Source of the DNA: Amborella trichopoda
Taxonomy: Eukaryota > Streptophyta > Magnoliopsida > Amborellales > Amborellaceae
NCBI RefSeq assembly: GCF_000471905.2
Contig: NW_006498150.1
Coordinates: 547,924 to 611,923, forward strand
Direction of reading: 5' to 3'
DNA: 64,000 nucleotides
In this document: piece by piece, positions 21,336 to 32,334 of the stretch
Numbering within the stretch: the first letter of the stretch is position 1
Layout of the letters: each line of letters starts with the position of its first letter
Notes under the pieces: generated by a model
Told to the model about the DNA's origin: nothing
Seen by the model: only the letters and a program-made list of their open reading frames with translations
Databases searched by the model: none
Made by a program: the position numbers and the translations under genes

Positions 21336-22185
21336 GCAAAATATGGGAAGGGGATAACCAAAATAAAAAGGTTTCCTCTTTGGGCAAAATCTCAATTTGT
21401 ACGCATAAAGAAACAGTCCTATTTTATAGCTGTGAGTAAATATAAAATTATCATTTTTTCTTATATAACAAATCGAGGTCGGGTCCACTGCAATTTTTAG
21501 AAAGAAAAGAGAAATTGGATTTCTAGAGAGAGAATGAATTTCAAATTCTATAAAAAAAATATTTTAGCATGTATTTATTTTTTCCTTACTACAAATAATA
21601 AAATTTTGAAGAGTGAAAAAGAAAAGAAAAGAAAAAGAGTGCTAAATTGGCCATGCCGAGCTGGGCCTTATTTGGGCCATAGCTCGAGGCATTCCAAGCT
21701 TATCTGGCCATCATGGCCCATTGGACAAATTTCGGGCTTTCCATGGCCTGGCCCAGCCAGAGGCCTGTTTCCTGCCCATAATAGTAAGTGTATTTTATAA
21801 TAAGGGGAATGATCATGTGTATAATATGGTGGTTTTAATTATTGGCCGTTGAATCAAGACCCCATCTCGTGATGAAATCACCCCTCACAGGGAAAGGTTT
21901 CTATGCTTCCGGACTACCTTCTTAATAGGTTTTTGGGCTCTCTGTTACGGATTGGCAGGGTGACTTGCCATTGGTTGCCATTTGCAAACTCAGTTCCCTA
22001 TGGAAAGAATTCAGATTCGCTTGAGAAAAAAGGCACGGAAGAGCGGCTTTCCGGTCATCTAGAGGCGGAGCAGTGGTAAGAAATTTCTGGAGTGTTCGTG
22101 GTCGGAATATCAACCGGCGATGGCAAGAAGTTGATTGGAACACCGGGCCTGCGTAGCTGGATAGCGGGGTTGACAAGCCTATCCA
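21336..22185. other. Intergenic; GGCCCA-rich patch at 21640-21790
   Basis: The patch GGCCATGCCGAGCTGGGCC...GGCCTGGCCCAGCCAGAGGCC resembles degenerate ends of GC-rich hAT-like repeats elsewhere in the window. A 108-codon minus frame (21922-22248) has no recognised motif and ends inside the adjacent foldback. Confidence 0.35.
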
Positions 22186-22412
22186 TTTGAAACTTTGGAT
22201 AGATTTTTCCATATCCCTACTACCCAAAGTGGATATTTGTAGAAACATTGGATAAATTTTTCCATATACGTACTATCGAAAGTGGATATTTGTATAGAAT
22301 ACAAGAGGTTGAGATCTTATAAATACATCAATACAAATCCTAAAGGTTGCAATCTTGTATTCTCTACAAATATCCAATTTTGGGTAGTACGTATATGGAA
22401 AAATCTATCCAA
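22186..22412. mobile_element. Foldback element with a partially duplicated left arm
   Basis: GGATAAATTTTTCCATATAC at ~22250 is answered by GTATATGGAAAAATCTATCC ending at ~22410. The complementary arms run ~65 bp (about 85% pairing) around a ~40-bp loop. Immediately left, ~22192-22248 carries a second copy of the outer left arm (GGATAGATTTTTCCATATCC). It is a MITE-like hairpin, or possibly a small-RNA precursor; there is no coding capacity. Confidence 0.7.
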
Positions 22413-22924
22413 AACAAAAATCATGCATGCAAGCAAAGGCATTATCTGAGCCATTATTGGTATCGTTTAAATGGATAATTAGCACAGCCTGTGAAGAATT
22501 CTATATAATTTTTTCTCTTTTGTGCAGTCCAGCTCTAGGATTCGAAATTGGGATTTAGTATTGCAACAAAAACACCTTAAAGAATTAAGCAAGCCCAAAT
22601 CTTTAAATTTTCATTATGTTACCCTTGGCCTCCACAAGCAAGAAGATGACCAAATTGAAAATCTCAAAGTCGAACTTGTTTTCTCTCTCTAAACTTGCTT
22701 ACCATCATTGGCTTAATCTTCAAAATCTCTGAAAAGTTACAGGCACTTCCCCTCTTTAGAGAGATAAGGTCTAACCCATATTTAAGAAATATAAATTCGA
22801 GATAGATATTCAAGGTATGAAGCAAAAGAATGAACAAACGATCTTGGACTTCCATTCTCGAATATCAGTTATTTAAGATATGTTATATCTCATGGATCCT
22901 TAGTGGACAATGCATACATAAATT
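22413..22924. other. Intergenic, no gene seen
   Basis: AT-rich, with no recognised feature ahead of the copia relic. Confidence 0.4.
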
Positions 22925-25900
22925 TATTGTAAGCATAGAGAATAGATGTGTTTGGTATTATGATGTTACAAGATGATTTCGAGTCTGGTCAAGCATATAT
23001 TCTTCATGGCATCCCTCTTCCATCTGCTGATCCTGCATGATGGTTGTAGAGACACAAAAAAGCACAGTTGAATATTCTTTGCTAGATGGAGAATATGTTC
23101 TTATGAGTCAGATGCATCATCCTAGGACTGCTACTTAGGCCGCCTCCTCTTCGGTTGTGATTGGAAAGAACAGCTTGGACATGTCCAAAATTCGATGCAA
23201 TTATTGCAAACAGCTCGGACACATAAAATTTTACTGTCCTGTTGAACAGTAAAAGAAGCCTTTTTATTCAGATACCCACTACACCAAACCTCACTTCAGC
23301 ATTGACCCCATCTCAAATCTCCTCACCAAGTCATCTGACAACTAAAGACGTTTAGGCCATGATCAGACAAGCTCTTTTTGTTATTGGTAATACATTTGGT
23401 GCCCCTTCTGCTTTATCAAAAACCTCAGATATAAATCATCGGTTCCTTGATTCTAGAGCTTCCCCCCATATGACATTTGATTCTGGTCTCTTAAGTTCTC
23501 ATATTTTTTTTCATAATCCTCCACTAATCCATATAGTTAATGGCTCTATCATGTCCGTAAGTTATATTGGTTTGGTTGAATCCCGTTCTACTAAATTCTC
23601 TCTTCCCCAATGTGTTTTAGTTCCCAAAATCTCTATGAACTTGATATCTTTTGGATAATTGTAAGATGAAGGTTTCGATGTCATTTTCCCATCATTTGGT
23701 TGTATTGTGTAGGATTGCTCGACTGGAAAGCAAATTGGGATTGAGCAAAATATTAAGAGATGTGTGTTGCAGAAGACTTGCATGTTTCCCAACATCTGAG
23801 CAATTTATTTCTTGATAACTCATTACTAATCCATATAGCTAATGGCTCAATTATGTCCATAACTCACATTGGTTTGGTTGAATCTTCTTCTACTAAATTA
23901 TCTTTTCCCCAATGTGTTTTAGTTCTCAAAATCTCAATGAACTTGATATTTGTTGGATAATTGCATGATGAAGGTTTCGACGTCGTTTTGCCATCACCAA
24001 GTTGTGTTATGCAGGATCGTTTGATAGGGAAGCAAATTGGGATAAGGGCAAAACATTAGAAGATGTATGTTGTGGAAGACTTGCGTGTTCCTCAACATCT
24101 TAGCAATTCATTTCTTGTCAACTCATTATAGTCATTTGCTTTTTGGCATAATAGATTATGTTATGCTTCCTTTCCGGGGATTAGGTACCTGGTGTCAATT
24201 GGCAACTTGGGTTATGCTCAATCTGAAAATGTCATTGGTTGTATTAATTGCAAATTGGAAAAATATATTGTATTATCATTTTCTAATAATGAAATTTTTT
24301 TTTCTTCAACTTTTGAGATGTTATACATTATGATTTATTGGGACTGCTACCATGCCATCTATTGGTAGTGCTCGATATTATGTGATTTTTGTTAATGATT
24401 TTTCTTGTTACACCTACCAATATTTATTATATTTTAAATCAGATTTTTTTGTCAGGTTTATGATGAGTTTTCTACAATATCCAAGACTCAATATTCTAAA
24501 CCAATTTAAATTTGTTGTTATGATTCTAGCAGAGAATATTTGTCTAAGACTTTTAAATAATGCTTGTCTCATGGAAGCTTGGCTCAATCATCTTGTCCTG
24601 ACGCACATTGTAGCAAGTGGCAAATGTCGTTGTATCATTAAGACTGTTCATACATTGTCACTCTCATCTTCTTTTCCATGAGAATTTTTGGGGAACGGTT
24701 ATTTTTAGCTACGTATCTTTGGATCCACAGTTTTTATTCTCTTACCTAAAGATGAACAAAAATAAGTGGTCCAAGAAATCTGCCGTATGAGTGTTGTTAG
24801 GTTATGGCATTGAATAGAAAGGATTTCAATGTTATGAGTCCCTTCAATTTCTTGTCCATTCATAGTAAACCTTGTGCCTCTGATGTCACATCTGATGTAC
24901 CTACCCCTGAGGATGCTAAGAGGACTACCTAGTATAGTGACATTGACGCTACCTATTCCAAACCTGATGGACCCCATCCTAATTCTGTGTCTCCTAAAAG
25001 CTACCATAGCCCATATTTATTGAATCCTATCCTACAATGGTGAGATCTGCACATCAGTATTTTCCGACATTTTCACTACTGCTCAACTAGTGTTCTTTCT
25101 TTCATGAGCCGAAGTACTATAAAGAAACCGCATCCAATCCAAATTGGCAGCAAGCTGTAGAATGGTTGAATTAAATACATTGCACATGAAAGGGGTTGGG
25201 GTCATAGTAGTAGCACCTCAACATATTAATCTATCTTCTTGTAGTTTTTATTCCCACCACTAACATCTTCAAACAGCTTACTCTACTTCTACTTCAAAAG
25301 AGGGTAGGGGCCTATCTTCCCCACTTCCCACTTAATCACCCAAAAAAAAATTGCATTGCACGAAACCGATACCTAGCATCTTGTTGATCTACCTCTTGGG
25401 AAGCGTTTCAAAATTAAGACCTGCCTAGAGGTATCAATTGAATAATACAAAGCTTGACAAATTTTCGAAGCGTTCACACAATCGTATTAAGTTGACTATG
25501 GAGAAATAGTTGTCAGAGTTGCTCGTTTGACCTTTGTAGGGACTTTCATTTTTGTTGCTTTAGTCTGCAATCAGCCCTTGCGTTAGATAGATGTGAAAAA
25601 TATCTTCCTCCATGGTGATATAAATTAAGGGAATTATACATGAAACCTTCTCTTGGCATGCCCCATTATTGTAAAACTTCCTCGCATAAACAGGCACCTC
25701 GTACTTGCTTTGAAAAGTTCTCATTTATTTATACCCTCAATTCATTCAAAGTGGCCATGGCTTTGATGTTTTTGTTCAACAGTCTCCTCGAGTTTTGTAA
25801 TTTCTTTATGTTGATGGTATGGCTACCACCGATAGTAATTCCGCATGCATACGTGATACTTTTCTTGAGCAAATGCATTGAATTTAAAAACCAGGGCCAG

Positions 25901-26023
25901 CTTCAATATTTTCTTGCTATTGAAGTAGATTCATCAGCTCGAAAATATACTCTTCCAAGTCAAGTACGCATCATATCTCCTAATGTGGGTTGCTTTTACC
26001 GGATAATAAAATTGTTGTTATTC

Positions 26024-26191
26024 CTCTTGAGATGAATATCAAGTTTTGAATGAAGAAATACTTCCTGATCCAACCCAGCACTAACTCATTGACAATCTTA
26101 ATTATAACTCTTGATATGAATGTCAAGTTTTGTATGAAGAGATACTTCCTGATCCTACCCAGCACTAACTTATTGACAATCTTAATTATTT
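26024..26191 (+). repeat. 84-bp tandem duplication inside the copia RT tail
   Basis: Two adjacent 84-bp copies cover the P-L-E-M-N-x-K-F to L-I-D-N-L-N-Y segment of the reverse transcriptase tail. They differ by about ten substitutions, so the duplication is old. Its length keeps the frame. Confidence 0.85.
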
Positions 26192-26415
26192 AACAATAAC
26201 TCCCCAATGTTAGTCATGTCATTCATGTGGGGTGTCATTTTATGGCTGCACTCCACTCTGCTCTCTACTAATACTGTTTTTTAATCTTGGGCTACAATAG
26301 AAGTACTATGTTTCAAAGGCCCGTTTTTTTCCTCTAAATTTGTTCTTGAACTTTGGGTTTATTCTCATCAAGGTTAGACATGAGATGTTACTAATAGCCA
26401 TCCTATTACTGGTTT

Positions 26416-26497
26416 CCTTATTTTAGTCCGTGATTCTCTTATCTCATAGAAAGTATCCTTATTTTAGTCAGTGATTCTCTTATCTCATGGAAAGTAG
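26416..26497 (+). repeat. 41-bp tandem duplication in the copia RNase H region
   Basis: Two copies of CCTTATTTTAGTCCGTGATT... (41 bp) differ at about three bases and break the frame over the D-S-L-I-S-W-K segment. Confidence 0.85.
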
Positions 26498-26560
26498 GAA
26501 ACAAGATTCGATTGGTCACTCTAATGCTGAAGTTGAGTACCAGCATTCAAGAGAAGGGTA

Positions 26561-26976
26561 GGTGTACTATTTTGTATTTTATTGTAACTGTTAGTATAGT
26601 GGAGGTATTCATGATTTCTTTCCATTCTTACCATTCATTGGAATCACGTATATAGAACTTGTATATTTCAAAGATATGTTAGTTCATAGATAGTTCTCTC
26701 CACATAAACTTGAGACTGTCATTAGCCGCATCAATTGCTAGGGTTTCTATGAATTTAGTGTGGGGGGGGGGACTTATGTAAGTCATTGGCCACATCTTTA
26801 TTGCAGTGGTCCTTTTAATGGAGGTTAAAATAGAAAAGGAAGCCGAAGAGAGAGAGAGATGATGAGAAATGGATCACAGTAGAAAAAGATGGGAGATGTG
26901 TGGAAGAGAGAGAATGCCTTTTTTTCCCTTAATTTTTTCGTTAAGAAAGTAAAAAAATGAAAGAAAAAAAGTATGT
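26561..26976. other. Intergenic after the copia relic
   Basis: A G-run (TGTGGGGGGGGGGACTT) at ~26759-26772 is placed where a polypurine tract could be, ~200 bp past the RNase H remnant. No LTR match confirms it. GA-rich at 26845-26910. Confidence 0.3.
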
Positions 26977-27180
26977 TAAGAGACTATTTATCTTTGGTAC
27001 AAAATGATCACAAGTAATCTTGACCATTTTATGTAAAATTGGGTTTTGTATTTATTCTATTGACTAAGCTCAAAGTTTTTTTAAAAAAAAATTAAACTTT
27101 ACAACCCACCGTAGTTATCAAATTTTACATTAAATGGTTATAAGTATTATGGATAAATGGTCTCATTGTATACTATCCCT
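26977..27180. mobile_element. MITE family D, ~200 bp hairpin
   Basis: The ends GAGACTATTTATCTTTGGTA and ATAAATGGTCTCATTGTATA are complementary, and the arms continue through ATCTTGACCATTTTATGTAA / TTACATTAAATGGTTATAAG. The best sister copy is ~54705-54920. AT-rich and non-coding. Confidence 0.75.
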
Positions 27181-27289
27181 AAAACTAAAGCTAAATTAGT
27201 TTGGTGGGCCCATTGGGACACTGCCAATCTTCCCATCTTGTCAAATCCATCGCTACCAAAGTCTGAAAATAAAGTTCGATGGGGTTTAC

Positions 27290-27560
27290 GACCTAATTAA
27301 TATTTGGACAAGGTTTCTCATGTACGTATTGCGGCCCCTTCTTTGATTTATTTTTTAGACAGAATTTCGACTTAATTTTTTTAAGATATATTAGTCAAAG
27401 ATGAAGATCATTAATATGCAAAAAAGACAAAAAAAAACAGAACTAAAAAGATAATTTCTTTTTTAATGTTTTAAGTAAGTCAGATTTTATTGTTTTTAGG
27501 AGGGACCACACCTTTGCATATGAAAGATGGATGTTTGATACCTCTAAGGACTGCTAAGTG
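27290..27560. mobile_element. MITE family F, diverged
   Basis: The internal blocks GACTTAATTTTTTTAAGATA, GAAGATCATTAATATGCAAA and TTTTTAGGAGGGACCACACC parallel the better copies at ~37125-37440 and ~62205-62500. Confidence 0.5.
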
Positions 27561-27612
27561 AAAAATGCATCTCCATACTCGTAAGACTACTTCACGTTAA
27601 TGTTAACTTAGG

Positions 27613-28166
27613 TAGGGGTGGCAATGAACCTAGACCCGACCCATACCCACTGGTTATATAAAAGTCTGGTTATGGTTCTAAGCTTTGGACCTGCAGGTTC
27701 GCGTCCAACAAAACATACTTGGATAGTCCCGGGTCTAGGTCCAGGTACGGGTCTTACTATACCCGACCTGATGAATACTAAGACCCGAACTTTTAGTTTA
27801 CCCAAAAACCAAAGCCTCAATCCTAAAATCATTTCAATATTTTTCGTCTTTTCCTGGTTTTTAAGACGACTAAACCCATCGCCATCCTCGCTCTCTCAAT
27901 TTCTTGGAGATATAGCTCTCTTTGGATATCAAATGTCTCTCTCTCTCATTGTCCACCCCTCAAAAATGAGTTCTCTGATATGTTCGCCGGCTACAATAAA
28001 AAAAAAAAAAAAAAAAAGTCATCGTGAGGGTGGCAATGGACCCGACCCGAGCAGACATGAGACCCGACAAGATAGCCGAGACCCAATGGGTTCGGATCCA
28101 GATCCAAAACCTAAACCCAAATACATTTGGGTCTAGGTCCGGGTCCCATTGCCCCACCCCTACCTA
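27613..28166. mobile_element. Non-autonomous hAT-like element with 8-bp flanking duplication
   Basis: The left end TAGGGGTGGCAATGAACC and right end ATTGCCCCACCCCTACCTA are complementary. Both sides carry AACTTAGG (27605-27612 and 28167-28174), an exact 8-bp duplication as made by hAT transposases. The 554-bp body has GC-rich subterminal CCCGACCC/GGGTCTAGGTC repeats. An internal second GGTGGCAATGGACCCGACCC at 28026 suggests a smaller related element nested at its right side. The frames inside are not genes. Confidence 0.75.
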
Positions 28167-28174
28167 AACTTAGG

Positions 28175-29068
28175 AGCTGAAGGCCATGAGGTCCACACGT
28201 TGCAAAGGTTAATACGGGCCCGTTGACCCATAGTCTCAAGTCCCACCACCCGCGAAGACAAAGAAAGACCATGAAAAGGCCAAATAAAAAATTGGAAATA
28301 TTTAAAATTAAATATTTGATTTTATATAATAGGCGTTAAAATCAAAATCAAAATAACAAAATTCAAATAACAAAAAAAATTGTGAAGAAGATGGTGGAAA
28401 AAATAAAAAATAGATATTAGAACTTTTTTATACTTATTAAAAATTATTAGGGTTTTTTTATATTAATGGATAGAAATATTATGGGACACATTTCAATGAA
28501 TTTGGTGAAACAATGAGAAAATTTATTTTTTATTTCGAGTACAAAAAGTCTCAAATTTTGATCTCAATATTATTTTATTTTATTTTTAATTCAATCCAAC
28601 AATTTAACAAATTGTTGTTTTGTTTGGGGTTAAAGGACTTCAACATGAACTATCTAATGCATATCAAATCATTTAATTCCAAATAATGGAAGACAATGCA
28701 AGAATGGCGGATTAACGTTTTAAGATGAAACTGACGATATTTCATTGAAAAATATCTCACCGAAACTGAAATTCGATAAAGAACTACTTTTAGATCTGAA
28801 ATGGGGCTAAAGTAAATCCATTATTACTAAAATTGATCTAAAATGGGATTAAAAATGGTGGACAATGTAATATTCATAAATAAAAAAAAAATACAATTGA
28901 TTTTTAAATTAAAAATAACGGGCTTCGGGGCTACAAAAGAACCGGTCAGTTTTTGTGTAAACTTTTTTGGATGATTAGCACTAAGAATTGAACTTAGTAT
29001 GTAGCACTGCTAACGACAACTACTAAGAAGTCATGTCCAAGCCCAATTATGAAAAGAAAGAGTTAATG
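28175..29068. other. Intergenic, AT-rich, no gene seen
   Basis: No motif or frame of note on either strand. Confidence 0.4.
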
Positions 29069-29408
29069 GCCCGGTGGCAATGGGCCGGGTACGGCTGCAC
29101 TCAAACCCGGACCCAAATGGTATTTGGTCTAAATTTTGGATCCGTACCCAGACCAGTCGGTTTTTGCTCTTTTTTTTTCTTTTTTTGTTTCTTTTTTTTT
29201 TTTAACCATCATATACCTTATTACCATGTTTTTTTTTCTTTTTCCTTTTTTGGCCGATAATACTGTAAATGTTGCCTTGTGGCAATATGAACATGAGCAC
29301 CGAACCACGCATAATTGCCAATATGGCACAGGTACAGGTTGGGTATGGCCGTACCTGAGTTCAGGTAACCCGTCGGGTCCCTGGTCTAGTTGGGCCCATT
29401 GCCACCAT
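29069..29408. mobile_element. Non-autonomous hAT-like repeat downstream of gene 2
   Basis: Ends GGTGGCAATGGGCCGGGTAC and TTGGGCCCATTGCCACC are complementary, with CCCGGACCC-type subterminal repeats. It is the same type as 27613-28166 but a different sequence, and lies ~150 bp beyond the stop codon of gene 2, so it may sit in or next to its 3' untranslated region. The pyrimidine run at 29165-29250 is internal. Confidence 0.6.
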
Positions 29409-29560
29409 TACCCTCGTTGCCCCAATATGCAATGGAAAATGGTTGCAGCTGCAGGGGAAAAGGGATAGATTTCCAAAATCAACTTGGAATTCTATGGTTC
29501 AATTTACAGAATTCAGAGAGGGAGAAAGAGTGTACTTGTTTGTGTGCATTGGCATTGCTC

Positions 29561-31469
29561 TCAGGTGCAATCCCTACTAATTCTGGTAAGCTCCGCCACC
29601 ACCTCCCTCATATCAGGCCTGTCGTCCTTATCGGCCGCAACGCATCGGAATGCCAGCTCCGCCACGCTGCTCACTGCGGCCATAGCCCCTTGCACCTCCG
29701 GGTCAACCACCTCGTGCAGCGCCCCAACCTGTATCTTGGCCACTGCCATATCCGCCAGCCCCACCTCCCTCTTGTCCCTGCTCATGTCCACCGCTCTCTT
29801 CCCTGATATAAGCTCGAGCAAAACCACACCGAAGCTGTACACATCACTCTTCTCTGTCAGACAATAGGAGCGGTGGTAGTCCGGATCTAAATACCCTGGT
29901 GTACCCTGCGGCCCGGTCCACACCCCGCCTCCGCTGCCGCCGCCGCCGCCACCCCCATCCAAAAGCAGTCTGCACAGGCCGAAGTCGCCTACCTTAATGC
30001 TCAGCCCCTTCTCCACGAAAATGTTGGCCGCAGTTACGTCTCTGTGCACGATGGGCGGACTCACGGCGGTGTGTAGGTATGCAATGGCCTCGGCAGTCTG
30101 CAATGCCATGCAGAGGCGCGTGCTCCACCCCAGCCGCTTGTGCCTGCGGCAATGGAGATGGTCGGCAAGCGTCCCATTGGGGACATACTCGTACACAAGC
30201 AGCAGGCCTCTTGAATCGCAGCAAAAGCCATGAAGCTTGACCAGGTGGGGATGGCTTAAGCCGGAGAGGACTAGGATCTCGTTCCGGAAGGATTTAGCCT
30301 TGCCTGCGGTGTGCCTGTGCAGCTTCTTGACCGCCACGAGCTGACCGTCGGGTAGCTGGCCGAGATACACCGAACCGAACCCACCATCACCGAGCTTGCG
30401 CTTGGGGTCGAAGTGGTTGGTCGAGATTGCGAGCTCCTCGTAGGCAAAAGAGTGTGGTTGTTGGTCGAGATGGAGAGGCTTACTCATGTGGTGGAGCAGC
30501 AAGGCGTCTTTGTGGAAAACCTTGCTCAGGTCGTCCTGTTCCACCACCATTCCCCGCCGCTTGTACCTCAAAATCACAGCAACAAGCAGCACCAGCAGCC
30601 CCACAATGCTCAAGGCCACTGCCACAACACAGATTCCTGAAAATCAACGGCCATTAACAAAACCAGTGATTGTAATTTAAGAGGGTCAATTCACCATTTG
30701 AGCTTGCTGGAACATTACCTACAAGGATCTTGTGGTAAGCCCCGCGCTGAGATAACTCAGCAGATGCACTAGGGTAACAGAGGAAAGGTTTGCGAGGATC
30801 GGTCTCATTGAAGCCACAGAGACCATGAGCGAGCCGGCACACCTGGCAGCCCCCGAAATAGGCATCCTCCTCATCCCACACAACCTCCATTGCGCCCGAT
30901 CTCAAGTACTCATGGAGATCCACAGGAGTACTATCATTGTGGTGAGACTGGGAGAAGGGGGGTTTACATGCAGGCAGGAGGAGGAGGGGGTGGAGGAGGA
31001 GGCGCCGCTGCCATCGGCTGAGGCTCTCGTTCGTGACTCCAACGCCAGGGACACGACTGAGGCGAGCGCAGGAAGAGGGGGAGGGGCCGAATGGGGCGGA
31101 GAGGTTGAAAGGGCGGGCAGGGAGGGAGTGGGGAAAGGCGATCTGGAGAGAGGAAGGGCTGACTCGGAAGAGTTGGAAGATGAAGTTGTCTATGGAGATG
31201 AGGGAATGAGGGGAGTCGCAGTGGATGCGGAACCCCGGGTGGCCGCATCCGCTCACCGCCGCGAAAGGGAAAGGCGGAGGATCGGAATCGAAGGGCGGGC
31301 AAGGATAGGAAAAGGGCGGAGCTGAGCAGGGCTGGCTTCGTGCTGCCGAACTTTCATCGAGTATGAGTATCAGGAGGAAGGAGAAGAAGAATTGGGGGAT
31401 AAGAGGCATCTGCATTTCAGGCCTCTGGAAAGAGAGTGAGAAGGTGCAATGGATAAACATCAAGTTCAT
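29561..31469 (-). CDS. LRK10L-type receptor-like kinase (GUB_WAK ectodomain), two exons, altered catalytic loop
   Basis: Exons are 31469-30719 and 30636-29561; the 81-bp intron has donor GTAG|GTAATG and acceptor TTGATTTTCAG, phase 1, giving 608 residues. The real start may be Met19 or Met21 (31415, 31409), which leads directly into signal peptide residues 26-43. The GUB_WAK region (~46-110) has VSGCGHPGFRIHCDS. A Cys-rich WAK-associated tail (~205-237) has GGCQVCRLAHGLCGFNE. The membrane segment (252-273) is made by the splice. The kinase (~314-599) keeps GDGGFGSVY (333-341), VAVK (K354), the helix-C Glu (370), DFG (468-470) and the QGTPGYLDPDY motif. The loop reads HRDVTAAN (448-455): the usual HRDxK lysine is Thr452. 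A glycine run (478-488) sits in the activation segment. The family acts at the plasma membrane; Arabidopsis members are tied to abscisic acid and defence signalling. Confidence 0.93.
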
Positions 31470-31572
31470 TTTTTGAAACTGAGAGTTTCGAGTGTCCCAA
31501 AAAAAATGACAAATTAAAAAAAGCTTTGCAGATTTCCCTCTATTATTGTACTGAGAGACGATGATATTTTCA

Positions 31573-31912
31573 CTATTTTAATATAATAGATTTTGAATTA
31601 TTTGAATGAGTCACGTGAATGGGTACTTGTGGTAGACAAAGGCTGTCAAGTAGTGTCGTCGTTTCATGCAAGAAAGTGGGGGAGTAATAAATGGAAGACT
31701 AGGAGTAACCGTTGGTCTCTCTTTAGGGTCAGCACGTGCGCCTAACAGCGGTTTTTTAGGAAACTCGAGAAACTCGTACAATAAGATGAGTATGAGAATA
31801 TGAACTGAGCAGCGTGGTAAAGATGGGGCCACATTTGTTTACGTGCCGAAACACGTCAAATGAGTCTTACAAAACAATCAAATGAACCACGCAGGTTTTG
31901 GGAAATACGTGA
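31573..31912 (-). promoter_or_regulatory. Promoter of gene 2 with clustered ACGT (G-box/ABRE-like) cores
   Basis: Upstream of the start there is an AT-rich TATA candidate (CTATTATATTAAAATAG on the minus strand, 31573-31589). Next come TGAGTCACGTGA (31608-31619; an overlapping GCN4-like TGAGTCA and a G-box CACGTG), GCACGTGC (31732-31739), TACGTG (31840-31845), ACACGTCA (31851-31858) and TACGTG (31906-31911). Five ACGT cores in ~300 bp are more than I expect by chance in AT-rich DNA. Such sites bind bZIP and bHLH factors in abscisic acid or light responses; that role here is inferred. Confidence 0.5.
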
Positions 31913-31959
31913 AAATAGTGTTAACATAATCAAATAAAATAAATAAATATTATATATAC

Positions 31960-32110
31960 ATATGAGACCATATATTTTTGGTGTACGGTGATATAATTAC
32001 TTATAACTATTTGATGATGTGAAATCTGATAGTTTCCGTGTATCGAGAAATTTTTTTTGTGACTTTTATTTTGGTCGAAATAAATGTAGCCACTCAATGC
32101 CATATTTAAT
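31960..32110. mobile_element. MITE family D, partial
   Basis: GAGACCATATATTTTTGGTG, then ACTTATAACTATTTGATGATGTGAAATC and TATCGAGAAATTTTTTTTGT, parallels 38928-39085. Only one arm is clear. Confidence 0.5.
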
Positions 32111-32334
32111 CTAAGTCAAGATTAATTATTACCACTTTATATAAAAAATAAATTATTTATTTATTTACTTATAAACTCAAAAAAAATAGATTTTTTTAAA
32201 AATTGGAAGGTAGAGTGGTAGGGGGGATCATCGACCCACACGTTCATGTCGAATTGTTGGACAATTGTTTGGAAAAATATTACAATATTAAAATTTTTAA
32301 AATTAATATAAGATAATCAAAGTTAAGGTGGTTT

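Larger units (their letters stand above)
22925..26560 (+). pseudogene. Ty1/copia gag-pol relic, all domains recognisable, many breaks
   Basis: The order on the plus strand is: late gag (~22960, LQDDFESGQAYILHGIPLPS); CCHC knuckle (~23190, CNYCKQLGHIKFYC); protease (from ~23440, FLDSRASPHMTFDSG, where D-S-G has become D-S-R); the ANGS-x-hIG block seen twice (23535 and 23845), because part of the protease region is duplicated; GAG-pre-integrase (~24140); integrase core (~24370, YYVIFVNDFSCYTY); reverse transcriptase (~25100 EPKYYKETASNPNWQQ; ~25580 IDVKNIFLHGD; ~25690 APRTCFEKF; ~25820 LMVW in place of YVDD); and an RNase H remnant (~26520, NAEVEYQ). Frameshifts and stops are throughout. An unrelated insert lies at ~25190-25345. 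No LTR or PBS was found. The minus-strand copia at 42-47 kb is the same family. Confidence 0.85.

Noticed and set aside
27618-28136. 172-codon plus frame with Pro/Asp/Lys-rich end
   Set aside because: It lies wholly within a non-autonomous hAT-like element and includes a poly-A-derived Lys run.
29390-29867. Plus-strand frames over the kinase 3' end
   Set aside because: Shadows of the kinase exon on the opposite strand.
30825-31325. 166-codon plus-strand frame
   Set aside because: Shadow of exon 1 of the receptor kinase; its Gly/Arg/Glu bias comes from the GC-rich coding strand opposite.
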